Notes: a model not told the origin generated them from the letters alone. A stretch of 64,000 nucleotides of DNA from Beroe forskalii (GCA_011033025.1 WFMF01000073.1:124001-188000), one strand, 5' to 3'. Numbered from the stretch's first letter, positions 12,401 to 25,392 are shown. A program made the numbers and translations.

Positions 12401-15400
12401 AGGTTGGTGGTTCGATTCCTGGCCCTGTCTATCGTGTTAAGGGTAAGAATTCTCACCTAAGCAGCCACACGGTTTACCCTGTCGAGTGCGAAGGAAACTG
12501 CGCAGGAGGGTTAAATGAGGATCTGCCCGTTGCAGCGATAGCCGATGTCTCAGGCGAATTTATGAAGCATGGAATACACTTCCTAAACCGTCACTCACTT
12601 TATTACACTATAACTTTATTACACTAACTTTATTACATTCTCAATTCGATTGCTTTATAAATGCTGCAAACTATGGGTTTAAAATGGCTATGAACAATGC
12701 TCCCGGTCAAATATATTAATTTCCGAATTTCTACCTATTTTTATTCAAAAATTGTGATTCCGGCAATTTTGTCAATTTATCATAATTATCCACAATAAAA
12801 ATATAAAAATACAATTTCTATACTTTTTATGTTAACATGTCGGCTGCGTTTTTCCATTCATTCATTCCTTTTTTCTCATTTCCCCAAAAATAGCTGTGCA
12901 TGACTTATTTTTTGAGAGAAAAATGGAAACAAAATTGAATATGCACGCATAAAATAGTGATGAATAATTCTAGAACGCCCCAACGTCTCATTAATTTAAT
13001 CATTAATGAAACAATGCTTTAATAATTAAATTGTTATTGTATAGCTATGTTAGTAGGAAGACAATGCTAACACTCTACTGTAGACACGAAGGGCTAGGTT
13101 AACTTTCGTTTGCTCCAATTGATATCGTGTTTACTGTATCTCGGTTTTTCTGCAAACGGATTCTTGTATTATGCTTGTATTGATATTGTTAACTTTTATC
13201 ATTGTTGTTGTTTTCTAACTGTATATTAATACCAGGGCTTTCTTACAAGCAAAACTAAAAATATTCCATACTGTTGCAGATGATCCTGTGTATGCTGGTA
13301 GAAGTGCTTCTGCTTGCGGCGTGTACACATAGTGACACACCAACGGCACTCCCCACACCCGCACCCGACCCTCCTGAACCCACCTTGAAGTGTTACCAGT
13401 GTTTTCTGGTGAATGACGGGAAGGAAGTGACACTTTTCAGGAATCTCACAGAAAAACTCTACGAAACCGGCATTCGTATCACTCAACACGAGGACCCAAT
13501 CAAACATTGCCCGTACGTAATGTGCCCGTATTCCTGTGTGATAGCACGAAACACTGTCCCCGCTGAAATACCGGAAGCTTACAGGATACCCACCCCCGCC
13601 CCTCCTGATGCCACCACTCCGCCGAGTGGGCAGGATGCCACTCCGAGTGGGAGTCCACCCACTCTGGAGTTGGAGTACCGGGTGTGTGAGCGGGGGAGCG
13701 TGTGTAGGAGCTACATCGAACTGACATCCAATGGGGGTTGCGAGGAAGAGAGTTGCACGGACACAAAATGCAACATGAGCTTCACCTCGTACAAGACCTC
13801 ACGTATAGTCACTATCTGTATAGTGCTGGTGTTGCTGCTCCTGGTGTGTGGTGGGGTGGCCCTATCCTACTTCAAGCTCTGCAGAGCAACCAAGGGGGTT
13901 AATAGGTGGCAGCGCCAGGGATCTCTGAGGAAGTCGCTGTCCAGAGTGTCCAATATGGTGACTCAGAGCGTCCAATCCAAAGGATATGTTAAAACACGGG
14001 CAAAGGAGATCGATGAAGAAGTAGCTAAGTGTTCAAAATCGGTAGACTCAAATAAACTATCTAACGACACAAAATGCTGAGGCTGAGAAGACAAAAGAGG
14101 GAAAGAAAGTGGAGGTTTTATGATATTACTATATTACTATATTACTATATTACTATATTACTATATTACTATATTACTATATTACTATATTACTATATTA
14201 CTATATTACTATATTACTATATTTTTTATACAGGATATTATTTTTATACAGGATTTATATATTATATTTATATATAATATATATATAAATAATATATATA
14301 TAATAATAAATAATATAATATATATATAAATAATATATATATATATAAATAATATATATATAAATAATATATATATAAATAATATATATATAATAATAAA
14401 TAATATATATATAATATATATAATTTATATATTATTTTTATACAGGATTTTTTATACAGGATAAATCAAATACATTGGATCGCCGCTATACGTCATGCCT
14501 TCAGCTAAGTAAATGGGAATAAAGTGTTGGATTTCAGCAACCAACCATGAAGGAAGGAATATGCAAAAAAAAACTCGTGAATGCTAACAACGTCAGATTC
14601 ATTCTTTGCTTATCGTCTTGTTTTGAGACAGTACTTTTTTTACACAAAAAACTTTAATTTTTTTATTGCACTGTGCTTGATTCCCAAAATTAATATTATG
14701 GTTATAAGTTATGGAAAAGTCAATGATTACAGATTTTTTTTGCTGGCTGGGTATTTTCTGAATTGCTAATTTTCAACAGCTCCTCTTAAATCTAAAATTT
14801 GAATTTCATGTAAACTTTAAAAGTCATGTTGGGAATCCCTGCACACTATTTACTTCCTATTCAAAGCTACAAGCTGTAACGTTATTGATAGGTAGTGCAT
14901 TGTTATGTTATTGATAGGGAGCGCATTCTTTCTCGGTATGCTGAATACCATAATGTGTGCAATAAGTTTGTTTTGTTTTTGGCCATTTTCAGTGTACGAA
15001 CTAAATCTAATCTTATGAGCGTTGTGGAAATGCAATTATGGTCGCCCACTGCACTCAAACACGCTGCCATTGAGGATAGTATCAAGTTGATTACAACACA
15101 CATCAACGCCAAACAAATAACAATAGTCAATAAACATAATACAAAAAATCCATTTGTGGGATTCTGAAATCGATTGTTATGGCGCTATTTTTTGTGACCA
15201 TGTGTGCATTATAAGAGAAAAGTTCCTTTTACTTAAATACTTTTACTTAAATACTGTTTTATTTTAATTATATTTTTAGTACCAGTACAATTGAGTTGTG
15301 GCATATTTATCAATCATCAGTTCGTAGCTCAAAGAGTCAAATTACTGATACCTCATGTACGCTAATTCAACGTCACTTAGTGGTACTGTTGTTGTAACTG

Positions 15401-18400
15401 CACGAGGGGAAGCCGAGTGTCAATTACTGCACCTATCGCTCGAGGAGAAGCCGAGTGTTATTTAGTACACAAATTGGCACGGTTAATGCGAGGTCACGTA
15501 TCTATGTATCGGAGACGTATCGTTTACCGCGATACGTATCTGGGTACTACGTATCTGGGTATCTGGGTATCGTTATTCGTTATATTACGTACTTGTTACT
15601 CGAACGTATATTTCGCGATACATGTTTGGAACTAATTACCAGTGAACGTGTACTCGAGCGAAACGTACTAGAACATGTAACAATAACTGGGAACCAAAAA
15701 TTCCAACTTTTATAGTAATTACTTTATTCCAATCTAATCGGGTTACTATTGAGCCATACTTCGCAGAGCATCAACTTGATTCCAGCAAGCTTTACGGTAA
15801 AGTTCCAGTTATTAAAAAGCAATCTAAGACTTATCCATTTTGAAGTCATACGTTGGATAAATGTATTGCATAATTATAAGTATCTATCGAAATATCTATC
15901 AATGGTGAAAAGGTATCTACTGACCAAATTGCCGGATCGATACGGCCGAAAAAGTAAATATAAGGGAAATTACGAGAGCTTTTTCTGGTACCTTGTACTC
16001 GAGCCGGAGTTTTCGGTTGTCGGGGGAGACTAGCAGTTTTACCAAGTTGAGAAAGATCTGAGAAAATGTGGTGATCTTGCTGTTAAGTTTGTATATTATT
16101 ATCTGAAGTCCGTGTTAAGTTGTTATGATAACTACGTCATGGTGGTCAATCAGTCCGAAAACATTGATAATTCATAGCACATCATTTTGTCACATACACA
16201 AAAATTCTTAAAAACGTCACAAGATTATATTGTTAAACGAAATCGCACACATTCACACCTAATTTATACCACTCTCACTCACGCCAACAGTTAATACAAA
16301 CGAGAAAATTTCATCAAACCACGGTTCACACAACAGCATATTATATAGCATTTCATTAAAACCTTCAAATCACGCAATACAACGGACAGATCACGCGAAC
16401 CCACTCACGGTAATACCAAACACAAACAACAAGTAGCCACTTACCTGGGGTACTTTTGCTCATAGTCGGAGGTTTAGGTAGGGTGGCAGAGGATCCGGGG
16501 GCCAGCTTCTTGGTGGGCCGCTTCCTGGGACGAGAGGAAAGGTTCAGTGAAGATATGGGAACTATAATGCAAGCTCCATGATAGAAGTTCATGGTTTTTG
16601 ATTTGAATATTTTCCTGGATAAAAACCTGTGAATGGTGCCGAACAAAGTTGACGCTCGGAGAGTATTATAACACAAATCACTCGGCAATTGCTAAGAAGA
16701 AACTCACAGAGTTGAGGAGGAGCCCGCCCCCACCGGAGCTGCTTTACCCATCTTAGTCTCCTGGAGCATCTTCCGCTTAGAGGCGTCAAAGAGTTTCATC
16801 ATGCTGAAAGGTGACAGAAGAGTTAATGAAACAAGCAGTGAGAATAAAAAAAGAGGAATTTCGACATTAAAACGCAACTGATGGCTCCGATAATGATGAA
16901 ATTTGCATTAAGTCCATATAATTCTCACGGAACGAACCCATAACTCACTTTTCAGCGTTTTTAGGGAAATGCTCGTGATAAAGCCAAAAGGACTGCCGCG
17001 AGATGGTCCGAGTATCTGAGTCTGCATCGTTTACCCCACTTTTTATGCTGGCTTCCAGGATTGACAGGTTCTTGGTGATCAGACTTAACTCCCAGAGTTT
17101 CCAGATAAGTTCGACGTACTCTGCGCATCGTCGCCGACACATGGCACTCTTGGATTTGGTAACTTGGTCACATATAACCGGAACCATCTTGGAGTACTGC
17201 GTGCACTGAGGAGAAGGGATATTTAGCAGAGCAGATCCAACGATCATTTCAGATCATGGACTGAAACTTGTCATATATGTACAAAGTTCTACAACACCAT
17301 GACACTATGAACAAGTAAGTGTCAAACTGGCATGAGGAGATGAGAAAGGAAGAGAAACGTTGATCTCTCTTCTATACTCACGGAAATGACGCGCCGCGCA
17401 CACACGTGGGCTGATACGTTCATCACTTTAACGTTGATGAGCAGGATTGAGAAGATGGGAGTCAGCAGTTTCTCAGCCAGAACTCCGAAGTCATTGCCCA
17501 TTTCAGTAGACATCGCTCTGGAAATGATGGATATCTCGATAAGGATGTGGAATAGTAATTCATCTTGTGTATAATTTCAGGAATGAAATGTCGTGGTAAT
17601 TCAAGAATAACGGCACATTGGAAACTTCATTTTTCCCTCCCCATTGGCCTTTTTGTGAATACAAAAAGGCAAATGAGAGGGTTGGCAGAGATCGTGGTTT
17701 GGGAAGGTTAGAAATAGGATATGTGTATATCAGGTCCAGATTTGCAATAGAACTACTGTTATTTCTGGAAAGTGCCCGGATTGGAGGAAAAGGCTTCGGT
17801 TTTGTACTAGGTTTAGTACCAAACTGCATAACTATTAGACTTTCTGAATTCGACTAAGTTTGAGAAATACTATTCGCTGTGAAAGACGAAAATTGCTTTT
17901 TGGAACAAGAGACGGCATTGAAACAGAAAACAAAAGCACGAAATTTGAAAATCAGATAAAAAGTGATATCAACTTAGTATAAACATTCAAGAAAATACTG
18001 TATGTACATCGCGTGACACAATTTGATGCGAAACGTAAACCAATTCAACAAAATGGCGCGAAATCTACAACGAACTCAGTACAACAACAAACGCGCGCGC
18101 AAGAATTTTAGAAGAAATGGCACGTGCCAATTTGTGTGCTCGGTGGTCGCGCGCAGCACGGGCATCGGAACAATATTTATACTCAGAGTATTACTCTTAT
18201 TACTTTATAACGACAGCGTTTTGTATTATCTTATTATGATGCTAAGGTTACATCAAGCATCGCGGGGGAGAGAAATTAAGCGCCTGCATACGGCCTACGG
18301 GAACAACAATAATTGTGTCGGTGCAGGCGCAATTCTTGTTAGATGCGTGTCACTATAAAAATATAACACGTAAAAAAGCTGCTGATCTATGAAACTTGAC

Positions 18401-18850
18401 TTACGATACAGTGATACAAGCCTCCCTGACGACTTGTGATCTCAAATCCTTGAGGGCTTTCTCAATGGAACGTGAGAGGGCATTAACGGTGGCTTTGAAA
18501 CCTTTGAAGTGATCAACTCCACAGTACATCAAACCGCGCAAATCTCGTAGCTGTAACAGGAAATAAGTTATTGGGCATGGTATATTGATCAGTTTATCAT
18601 AATTAAATTGAGAGAATCCGCATCACAGATGTCCTTGAGATAAGATCCTAAGCTACGATAAGAGATAAAACCCTTACAGCAACAATCCTTTTCTCCCAGT
18701 CGTCAGAGTTGTCTAAGATATCAGAAATGTTGTTACAGAAGTCTGTGAGTTCTTTCTGTGACGAGATATCAACCGTGTTGTAATCTTGAATGTAGGTATC
18801 CAGGTTTTCCTCGGTCAGCAGTTCGCTCTCATTGCCGCTCGTCAGGCCAC
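9485..18850 (-). CDS. CLASP-like microtubule-associated protein (TOG domain and SxIP linker), partial
   Basis: CLIP-associating proteins bind microtubules through TOG domains and track growing ends through EB1-binding SxIP motifs. Nine phase-consistent exons run right to left: 18850-18678, 18550-18405, 17517-17382, 17205-16949, 16803-16708, 16524-16445, 11723-11640, 10555-10514 and 9595-9485. The first five encode a CLASP TOG2-like HEAT array, with the phrases DWEKRIVA, KDLRSQVVREACITVS, EMGNDFGVLAEKLL, KSKSAMCRRRCAEYVELIW and NDADSDTRTISRQSFWLYHE in family order. The last four encode a Ser/Pro/Lys-rich linker; across the 10514/9595 junction the phase creates SSIPR, an SxIP match. The 18850 exon begins at an acceptor, so an upstream start exon is missing. 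The family's later TOG domain and C-terminal region were not found and may lie left of the window. Assignment to CLASP is strong; the three leftmost exons are less certain. A separate Ly6-like gene sits in the 16444-11724 intron. Confidence 0.82.
10514..10555 (-). CDS. Candidate 42-bp CLASP linker exon
   Basis: A strong acceptor (CTCCTCTTTCCTCAG on the minus strand) and a GTAAGT donor bracket 42 bases encoding a GAPRSSASSPATEK-like Ser/Pro peptide. Both ends are phase 1, matching the neighbours at 11640-11723 and 9485-9595. It is listed separately because it is too short to be found as an ORF. Confidence 0.55.
12350..12640 (+). mobile_element. tRNA-derived SINE
   Basis: The head carries pol III promoter boxes: an A box in GGTAGCGCAGTGGGTAAGG and a B box GGTTCGATTCC, about 35 bases apart. 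The anticodon stem does not pair properly, so this is not a functional tRNA. A unique body of about 200 bp follows, and the 3' end decays into short repeats of 'actttattacac'. It sits in the large CLASP intron. No target duplication was resolved. Confidence 0.7.
13280..14080 (+). CDS. Ly6/uPAR-like single-pass membrane protein
   Basis: The 266-residue protein starts with a hydrophobic signal peptide (residues 1-18). The ectodomain opens with LKCYQC (C38, C41) and closes with SCTDTKCN near residue 158-165, the classical LxCxxC...CN frame of three-finger Ly6/uPAR domains. A Pro/Thr/Ser-rich insert lies at about 100-128. A transmembrane helix at 176-198 (IVTICIVLVLLLLVCGG) and a basic Ser/Lys-rich tail of about 70 residues follow, so it is anchored by a helix rather than GPI. 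The ATG at 13280 is preceded by TTGCAG, so an upstream 5' UTR exon is possible. The gene is intronless as seen and lies inside a CLASP intron on the opposite strand. A likely role is as a cell-surface receptor or adhesion protein; the ligand is unknown. Confidence 0.8.
   Translation: MILCMLVEVLLLAACTHSDTPTALPTPAPDPPEPTLKCYQCFLVNDGKEVTLFRNLTEKLYETGIRITQHEDPIKHCPYVMCPYSCVIARNTVPAEIPEAYRIPTPAPPDATTPPSGQDATPSGSPPTLELEYRVCERGSVCRSYIELTSNGGCEEESCTDTKCNMSFTSYKTSRIVTICIVLVLLLLVCGGVALSYFKLCRATKGVNRWQRQGSLRKSLSRVSNMVTQSVQSKGYVKTRAKEIDEEVAKCSKSVDSNKLSNDTKC
14120..14460. repeat. Microsatellite (ATTACTAT)n and AT-rich tract
   Basis: About thirteen copies of ATTACTAT at 14125-14222 are followed by irregular 'atatataaataat' repeats to 14460. 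The tract starts 40 bases after the stop codon of the Ly6-like gene and probably lies in its 3' UTR or flank. The ORFs across it are spurious. Confidence 0.85.
14461..16438. other. Intronic DNA of the CLASP-like gene, no further gene
   Basis: No coding exon was recognised. A possible polyadenylation signal AATAAA lies near 14518 for the upstream plus-strand gene. A partly repeated motif 'gag(g/a)agaagccgagtgt' occurs twice near 15404-15458. Confidence 0.4.
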
Positions 18851-21199
18851 CTGAAAAGTTTTAACATATGAAAACCGGCAGCGTGGGTTTTGTATGTCAA
18901 GGTGATTTGACGTTGGGTGTATCTATATCATAATCAAGGCAGTGTCTGAACGTTGGATCATTCTGGAACAATATAGTAATGGCTTTCCTCGACATACAAA
19001 AAGAAAGTGTACGTTGTTTCAACTATAAACATTGCTCATCTTAAACCTCTCAGAAAGTTGTTTTTAACAATTTAAAATAAATATAAAAAACTTCCGTAAT
19101 TGCTTCAATGAAGTCATTGTCCAGTGCGCTTGCTACCTGATGTATTGTATATCATGAACCAGGGTAATAAGATAATGGGCCAACGTAATAAGGTATTATT
19201 ATATTATAGGAAGTTGAGAAGTAGTTTGTTGTCTGGTGTGAAAACCGTAAATAAGAGCGTTTAAAGGACAATACTTTACTCGGTTGACATTAGTCGGTAT
19301 TTCGCAAGGTCAGGTGAGCTGAGTGTTTTATGCCGGAAAAATATTTTTTATTGAAATTAGTTTTCAAGTGAACCTTATAGTCGGAAAAGTTATTATAGGG
19401 ATTGAATTAATAATAATATTCACTATTTAGTACAATAAATATTCTTTCTATTATATGTATTGTATAATTAATTCACCATGTGGAGGGGTTATACCGGTTG
19501 AGTCAAACGTGTTATTTTCAACAATTGTCGTATAACCCCACCCTTTTCAGTATTATTGCACACTTTTACTATGTTACTCCACTCTTTCACCGTGTTATGT
19601 GCCATTTTCATGGTGTTTACTCCACATTATTATCATTGATACGTTGGAACGTCTTTTTCTGCTGAGAACTGCCAGAATGCTAATTGCTAAAAAACTAAGA
19701 CTTTTTAAATGCTTAATAAAGCTTTATATACGTCTTGATAATAATATCGTTACACAACTCATAAGTGTGAAGTAACAGCTTGTTTTCAATTCGCGCTTTT
19801 CCCTCGTCGAAAACAAATAATTATTCAACTAAGCCTTCGGCTTCAGTGAATAGTGCGATTTACGTCCACTCGCTTCGCTCGTGGCTTAAATCATGTTCCT
19901 TCACATTTTTATTCTTTGCGTAACTCTAAATTATTTGGTTCAACCATCGTGTTGCAGTTTGTTCTCGAAAGAAAGGACCATCATTCTGAAACATGAAAGT
20001 ACCGTTTTTAGAGGTTCAGTGACTACACAGCATACAATATGCACAGTATCTTACACCAGTATTTGCATTAACCCCCACAGTACAGTATACTGTATGCATA
20101 GCGCTTCACATCTTAATCTTAATATTATTAAAAGTTCTAAATCTCAGCTGCAATACTTCTGAGAACCGTTGAGCAATGGATGTGTCGCCACTTTTATGCC
20201 CACAGCCCACTTATCTTGTCACACCTAATTACACTGACCACACTATAATTCATATATTATTTTCCGATGAGGGTCAAATACAGTAATTCTAAAACGCCAT
20301 TATGCCACAAGACCAATTATTTTGAAATTATACGACCCATTGTCGTGTTTCCATATTAATTAGACGGAAGTCAACAAATGTGCAGGAGTCAGTAGGGCCG
20401 GTGACGACGGAATTATCATCGCCATTTCTTTTAAATACTCATTGAATATTCAGTAAATATTCAGAAAATTTATATTCACGCAATTTACCCAATTTATTTG
20501 TCATGAGTTTTGTACGAATACTTTTTGTACGGCATTTATTTTTCAAGGTTGAACCAGCATAGAATTAATAATTTGAAGACTGTTAAATGCAATTTTGATG
20601 AATGTTTCAAACTTCAAAGGATTATGGCTAGTACATATTGCGAATTGATACTCTATATATTCTTGCCTAGTTGAAATGTATTGCCTAGTTCACAAGTAGA
20701 CATGAGCAATCTAGCTTGACATGTGGCGAAAAGTACAGATTTTTTAGATGTTTGTTTTTCGTTCATGATTCTGCCGCGTCCTACAGTTATTTATATTTAT
20801 TTGACAATATTGGGATGCGAAAGTATTAGAAAATCATTGCATTACCAAATATGAAATTTTTTAGTATTTCCTATTTTTCTACAGCAATCTTAATCATACC
20901 ATATTGATAGACCTGGAAGTGTGATACTATAAACCATTGGTCTACCGACCTCATTTCCGAATCTAAAGTGAGCTAAACTGCTGCAAGTGTAACACATACA
21001 AGGAAATATTAGGAAGCCGTCTCATACTGATACTGAGATTATCATACTAATAGGGACTCGCATCTGCATTTTTATAACTTGCGTAACTTACATCGCATGA
21101 GACTTACTTGAGTTTTTCCTTTCGCATTTCTTGCAATTCATTTTTTCAATGTTAAACCATTTACACAGAAAATCGGGATATTCGTTTTCGTGCTCGGGG
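18851..21199. other. No gene recognised; expected to hold the CLASP 5' end
   Basis: The exon ending at 18850 starts with an acceptor, so the CLASP start exon should lie here or further right. I could not identify it; the minus strand has no ORF of note. The plus-strand ORFs (for example 19893-20162) look non-coding. Confidence 0.35.
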
Positions 21200-21207
21200 C
21201 TGGTCAA

Positions 21208-21667
21208 TAGGGTGGTTCAAAAAATCCTTTTTCTCGTCAAATCAATAGAGGACAATGTGGATAAGTTGCTCCAGGAAATCAAGAAACAACACAAAAAATT
21301 TCAAGTCAAAATTCGATCGGGAAAAGCCGCCTCCTGGCCACGCCCTTTTTTGGGCTTTCTTATACAGGTAAAAAACCGAAAAATGTTTTTTGGCGTTTTC
21401 CTTCCATTTATTTGTATTGGAACCATTTTCCTCGAATATAAACCGTAGGAAGGCATTTCGTTTACTTGGGGTTTCAGAAGTGTACGACCACGCCCAAACC
21501 GATTTTCTGACCACGCCCTATTTTAACAGGCGAAATCGCAAAAATCGGCGTTTTTGGCATTTTACGTTCGCTTGAAATTTTTTGTGGTGTTTCTTGATGT
21601 CCTGGAGCAACTTATCCACATTGTCCTCTATTGATTTGATGAGAAAAAGGATTTTTGAACCACCCTA
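21208..21667. mobile_element. hAT-like MITE, 460 bp
   Basis: Long inverted ends start TAGGGTGGTTCAAAAAATCC at the left and the complement at the right, with pairing extending about 100 bases ('gtggataagttgctccagga'). The eight-base duplication CTGGTCAA flanks it at 21200-21207 and 21668-21675. TAGGG ends with an 8-bp duplication match the hAT superfamily. The interior contains 'gaccacgccc' motifs and no transposase. It sits about 150 bp upstream of the dehydrogenase start. Confidence 0.8.
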
Positions 21668-21818
21668 CTGGTCAATGCTGACAATGGGTTGGGAGGGGAG
21701 CCGGGAGGTAAATGATAAAAAACTTGCTAAAGTGACGGCTTGCCTTGATTATAGTGCGTACGTTTTACGCGTGTAACACGTTTCTTAGTTACGCGCCCCG
21801 CACCCCCGAAGGAAGGAC

Positions 21819-24407
21819 ATGAAGTTTAGTAACGCTAACTTGGCCCGGAGCCGACCCCTTCCTCCGTGTGGAGAGGGAGAATTCGAGACAACAGCGTGGG
21901 GGATTGAGAACTTCGGCGAGGATTTCAAAACCCTGACAGTCCCCAAACCGGAAGTTGGGGAGCGCGATGTGAGGATTGAAATGAAGTTCTGTGGCATCTG
22001 CCACACAGACGTTCACATGTGCTTGAACGAGATGTCTGATACTGACGGTGAGGATTCGGTAGATGGAAGTCAATTTGTAGAATATATCTAATCTAATGAA
22101 ATGGGGTTTTAATTTAATTGACCCTCCATAATATAATAATATCTGATATCATACAGCAAACATTTGGACAGAATAACGTACTGAATACATCTGCTTCGGC
22201 TTGACTATCGATATGAAGATTGATTTAATTGCCCTGAAGGATACCACCAGGGTTTATCAGTTATCAATTATCATAAAATAGCAAATTCATGAGCAGTTTA
22301 TATCAGATCAGACTCAGGAGCAGAAAATTATTTCTGGCGAACTGGCGCTTTATAATTCATCACTTTCAGGCACAATGTATCCCGTGGTGCCAGGACACGA
22401 GTTAGTGGGCACCGTTTCAGAAGTAGGAAGTGGAGTAACCAAGTTCAAGCCAGGGGACAATGTCGCTGTGGGGTGTATTCGAGACAGCTGTCTGCAGTGT
22501 CAGCCTTGCAGGGAGGGAGATGAGAACTACTGTGACAAAAAATTCGTTCACACCTACAACACGCTCAAATCAAAGGTAGGGCATGGCAGATACCTATAAG
22601 GCCCCATGTGTGATTGTTTGAACGTGCGAATAAAAGTTGTAAAATGGATTTGTAAAGATGAGTCAACTCAGTCATAGCTATTATTACTAGGATTTATATA
22701 CGTCTAGGGGTGTCACAACGAGTACTTGCGCACAAAGTACTAGCACGAAATTACGATAAAAAGTGTAACACATTTTTTCGCATAAAAAGTGTCCTAACTC
22801 AAGATGTATAAATGTGTTCTGTCTGAAATTTGGATATATGCCATAGAACACATAGACCGAGCATTCGGACTAATTTTTTCCGGAAATTTTGCTCCTAACG
22901 GAAGTTATGGCCTAAAATGACGCATTTTACAAAATTTGTGTACACAAATGCTCATATCTCGTCTCATGATTCGATTTTCAGAAAAAAATTAGTCCGAATG
23001 GCTGTTAATTATGTTTTTCAACTTTTCTGAAAGTTTCATGATGATTCGATGAAAAATGGGGAAGATAGAAATTTGACAAAACCCATTTTTTCACCGGGAC
23101 TCGCGGAAGTGACAAAATATGCCCAAACAACGAAACTAATCAGCGCGCACGTGATACGCTTCAACATTTAGAATTGCGCGCACCGTGGGAATGCACGGGG
23201 GCGCTTGCGAGCTATCAAACAGTGTTTTCAGATTTGTTTCACGTCTATCCTGAGCCGAGTTATGGACGAAATACGTCGGAATTTTGACCAGTTGACTTTG
23301 GAGATTGATAATTCTACTTCTACATAATGTATTTACCTGAAAATTTCAAGAAACGTTAGAGAAAGGATTAAGCTTTGATTTCCATGCTTTATCTTGTAAT
23401 TTGAGCGATGATTTTCCATTCAATCGCGTTTTTGTGAGGACAGTAGATGTGCGTAATTTCAAGCGAAATTTCGGCGTTGCAGATTTTGAGCGCGGCTCCT
23501 TGCCCACGTGCAGCCTATAACTCTCTTAAATTATCGAAAAAAACAATAAAACTTAGTTTGTTTGAAAGAACTCATCGTGCTGATCATTTTGGTACCATTT
23601 TTGTGGGGAATCGTCCAAGTTGATTTTTCATGTGACCCCCCTAATACGTCTTGTACTCCAGCTGATGCTGAAATACTTTAGGAGTACAGCCACATTGGAG
23701 GTAACCAAGAAACGCAAAACTTCGGTGGCTACACCAAATTTGACGTGTTCCACGAGCACTTCGTGCTGAAGATCCCGGAGGGGATGCCGCTGGACAAGAC
23801 ACCCCCGATCCTGTGCGCGGGCATCACGATGTGGTCTCCTCTCGAGCACTGGGGAGCGACCCGGGGGGAGAAGATGAACATAGGAGTGGTGGGAGTAGGA
23901 GGACTGGGTACCATGGGGATCAAGTTAGCAGCAGCACTAGGACATAGAGTGGTCGCCATCTCCACCAGTCCGAACAAGGAACAGATCGCATTGGAGAAGG
24001 GGGCTCATGGCTTCGTCGTCTCACGAGACCCTTCCTCTGTGAAGAAGGAGGAAAAACAGCTGAACCTCATCCTCAACACTGTCTCGGCGAATCACTCCAT
24101 AGCTCCGTACGTGAAGATGCTAGCTACCAACGGAGTACTGGTACAGTTGGGGTGTGTCGGTCCCAAGCCCATGGAGTACGAACAGTTGCCCATGATGTTT
24201 GGACGCCTGTCCATCGCTGGCAGCCTCATTGGTGGCATTCCTGCCACTGCTAAACTCCTGGAATTCTGCCAAGCTCACGACATTTACCCGGACATAGAGG
24301 TAGTCACTGCGGACAAGTTGGAGGAGGTTTACGACAAACTGCAGAACTGCAGAAACACCAATGCAACCCGCTATGTCCTTGACATAAAGAAAAGCTTGGA
24401 ACTCTAG
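21819..24407 (+). CDS. Zinc-dependent NADP-type alcohol (cinnamyl-like) dehydrogenase
   Basis: Medium-chain dehydrogenases of this type reduce aldehydes to alcohols with NADPH. The three exons are 21819-22047, 22370-22575 and 23682-24407; junction phases are 1 and 0 and give 386 residues. The catalytic zinc set is visible: CGICHTD (C61), GHE (H86, E87) and LCAGITMWSP. The structural zinc cysteines are C117, C120, C123 and C131. The Rossmann motif GVGGLGTMG is followed by STSPNK, where an NADP-preferring enzyme usually carries small polar residues. The N-terminus is about 20-25 residues longer than usual, so a later start or an organelle signal is possible. The closest pattern is the bacterial/plant/fungal cinnamyl-alcohol group, but spliceosomal introns show it is a resident nuclear gene. 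It is transcribed divergently from the CLASP-like gene. Confidence 0.92.
22860..23006. repeat. Inverted repeat in dehydrogenase intron 2
   Basis: ATTCGGACTAATTTTTT near 22863 pairs with AAAAAATTAGTCCGAAT near 22986. Between them lies the palindrome ATTTGTGTACACAAAT. Phrases such as 'catatctcg' resemble the dispersed repeats elsewhere in the window. The rest of the intron (22576-23681) holds no recognised gene. Confidence 0.5.
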
Positions 24408-24808
24408 ATTTAACATTAAAAACTCGATATTTTTCAATAGCGGACTATAGATATTATTGCGTAATTTGCATGTTCTGTGTTAGATACTTTATCAAGCTGA
24501 ATTTGTCTATATCTTAAAGTGAAATCTGCGTTTAATTATTGCCTTTTAAAGAATCCAAGTTCCAAATAATAAGAAGTGTTCGTTTCCTACCATGAAAAAC
24601 CGCGAACGAAATATAAACAATTGTACTACTCTGTGATAGCACAACCCTGTCTACGCCCAATACTACTCGGTTGTTACCCCGGCGCATCTTAGTTACCTTT
24701 AGAAGGTAGGTCGTCAGACAGGTTCCACAACATGATACCCCAAGCATGAGAGTCTGCATCTCCACTTTCACTGCACACCCATCGCCACTCCAATGGTGCA
24801 GGTTATCT

Positions 24809-25392
24809 CATGGGTGGAGCAGGAGCCGGGGACAGGGGGTTTTTTCCCCGGCTCTATTTATGGAGCCAGGGAATAATATCCTTTTTCCCCGGCTCAAATT
24901 TGACAAAATTTTCAACCTCATTGTCCAGCTTTGGGCCTTACTTTTCAAGTTACATTTCTGGCCAATCTATAATTGTGTATAAAATTCGCTTTTGTTATTT
25001 CAAGGCTACCTTGACCAAATAAGATTATGACCATCATTAACCGATACTCATACAAACTAGATTCAGTGTGGTTACTGTACACCACTCTTTCATTTGATAG
25101 GCGATTTTACCAATCGGTAATTCAGTGCTATAACACAGTATTATGATGTCACTTCCATATGTGTATCATTTTTGATATGCTGTAACGTGAGAACATGTAG
25201 ATATTGAGATATTGGTCCGACCTGATTGCTTAAGGAAAACAAACATCCTTGGAACTGGGAGCGGGAAGCTAATGTTTCATACAACTACATTAATGTTGTT
25301 GGACTGCTATAATTAAATTACCATAATTCAATTAGCGTTAATTTTCGAGGGAAAAATTCCCCGGCTCAAAAATCAACTTTGCTCCACCGATG
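24809..25392. mobile_element. Non-autonomous DNA element with 8-bp duplication, 584 bp
   Basis: The termini are CATGGGTGGAGCA at the left and the complement of CATCGGTGGAGCA at the right. GGTTATCT is duplicated exactly on both sides (24801-24808 and 25393-25400). 'ccccggctc' motifs lie near both ends. There is no coding capacity. An eight-base duplication suggests a hAT-type MITE. Confidence 0.8.

Noticed and set aside
12350-12430. Possible functional tRNA gene
   Set aside because: A and B boxes are present, but the anticodon stem does not pair and a SINE-like body follows.
14074-14329. Hydrophobic ORFs after the Ly6-like gene
   Set aside because: They are translations of the ATTACTAT microsatellite.
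15455-16033. 86- and 94-codon ORFs in the CLASP intron
   Set aside because: AT-rich intronic sequence on the opposite strand, without splice signals or recognisable motifs.
22375-24407. Dehydrogenase as separate partial ORFs or a broken gene
   Set aside because: GT-AG junctions at 22047/22370 and 22575/23682 join the pieces in frame, so it is one intact spliced gene.
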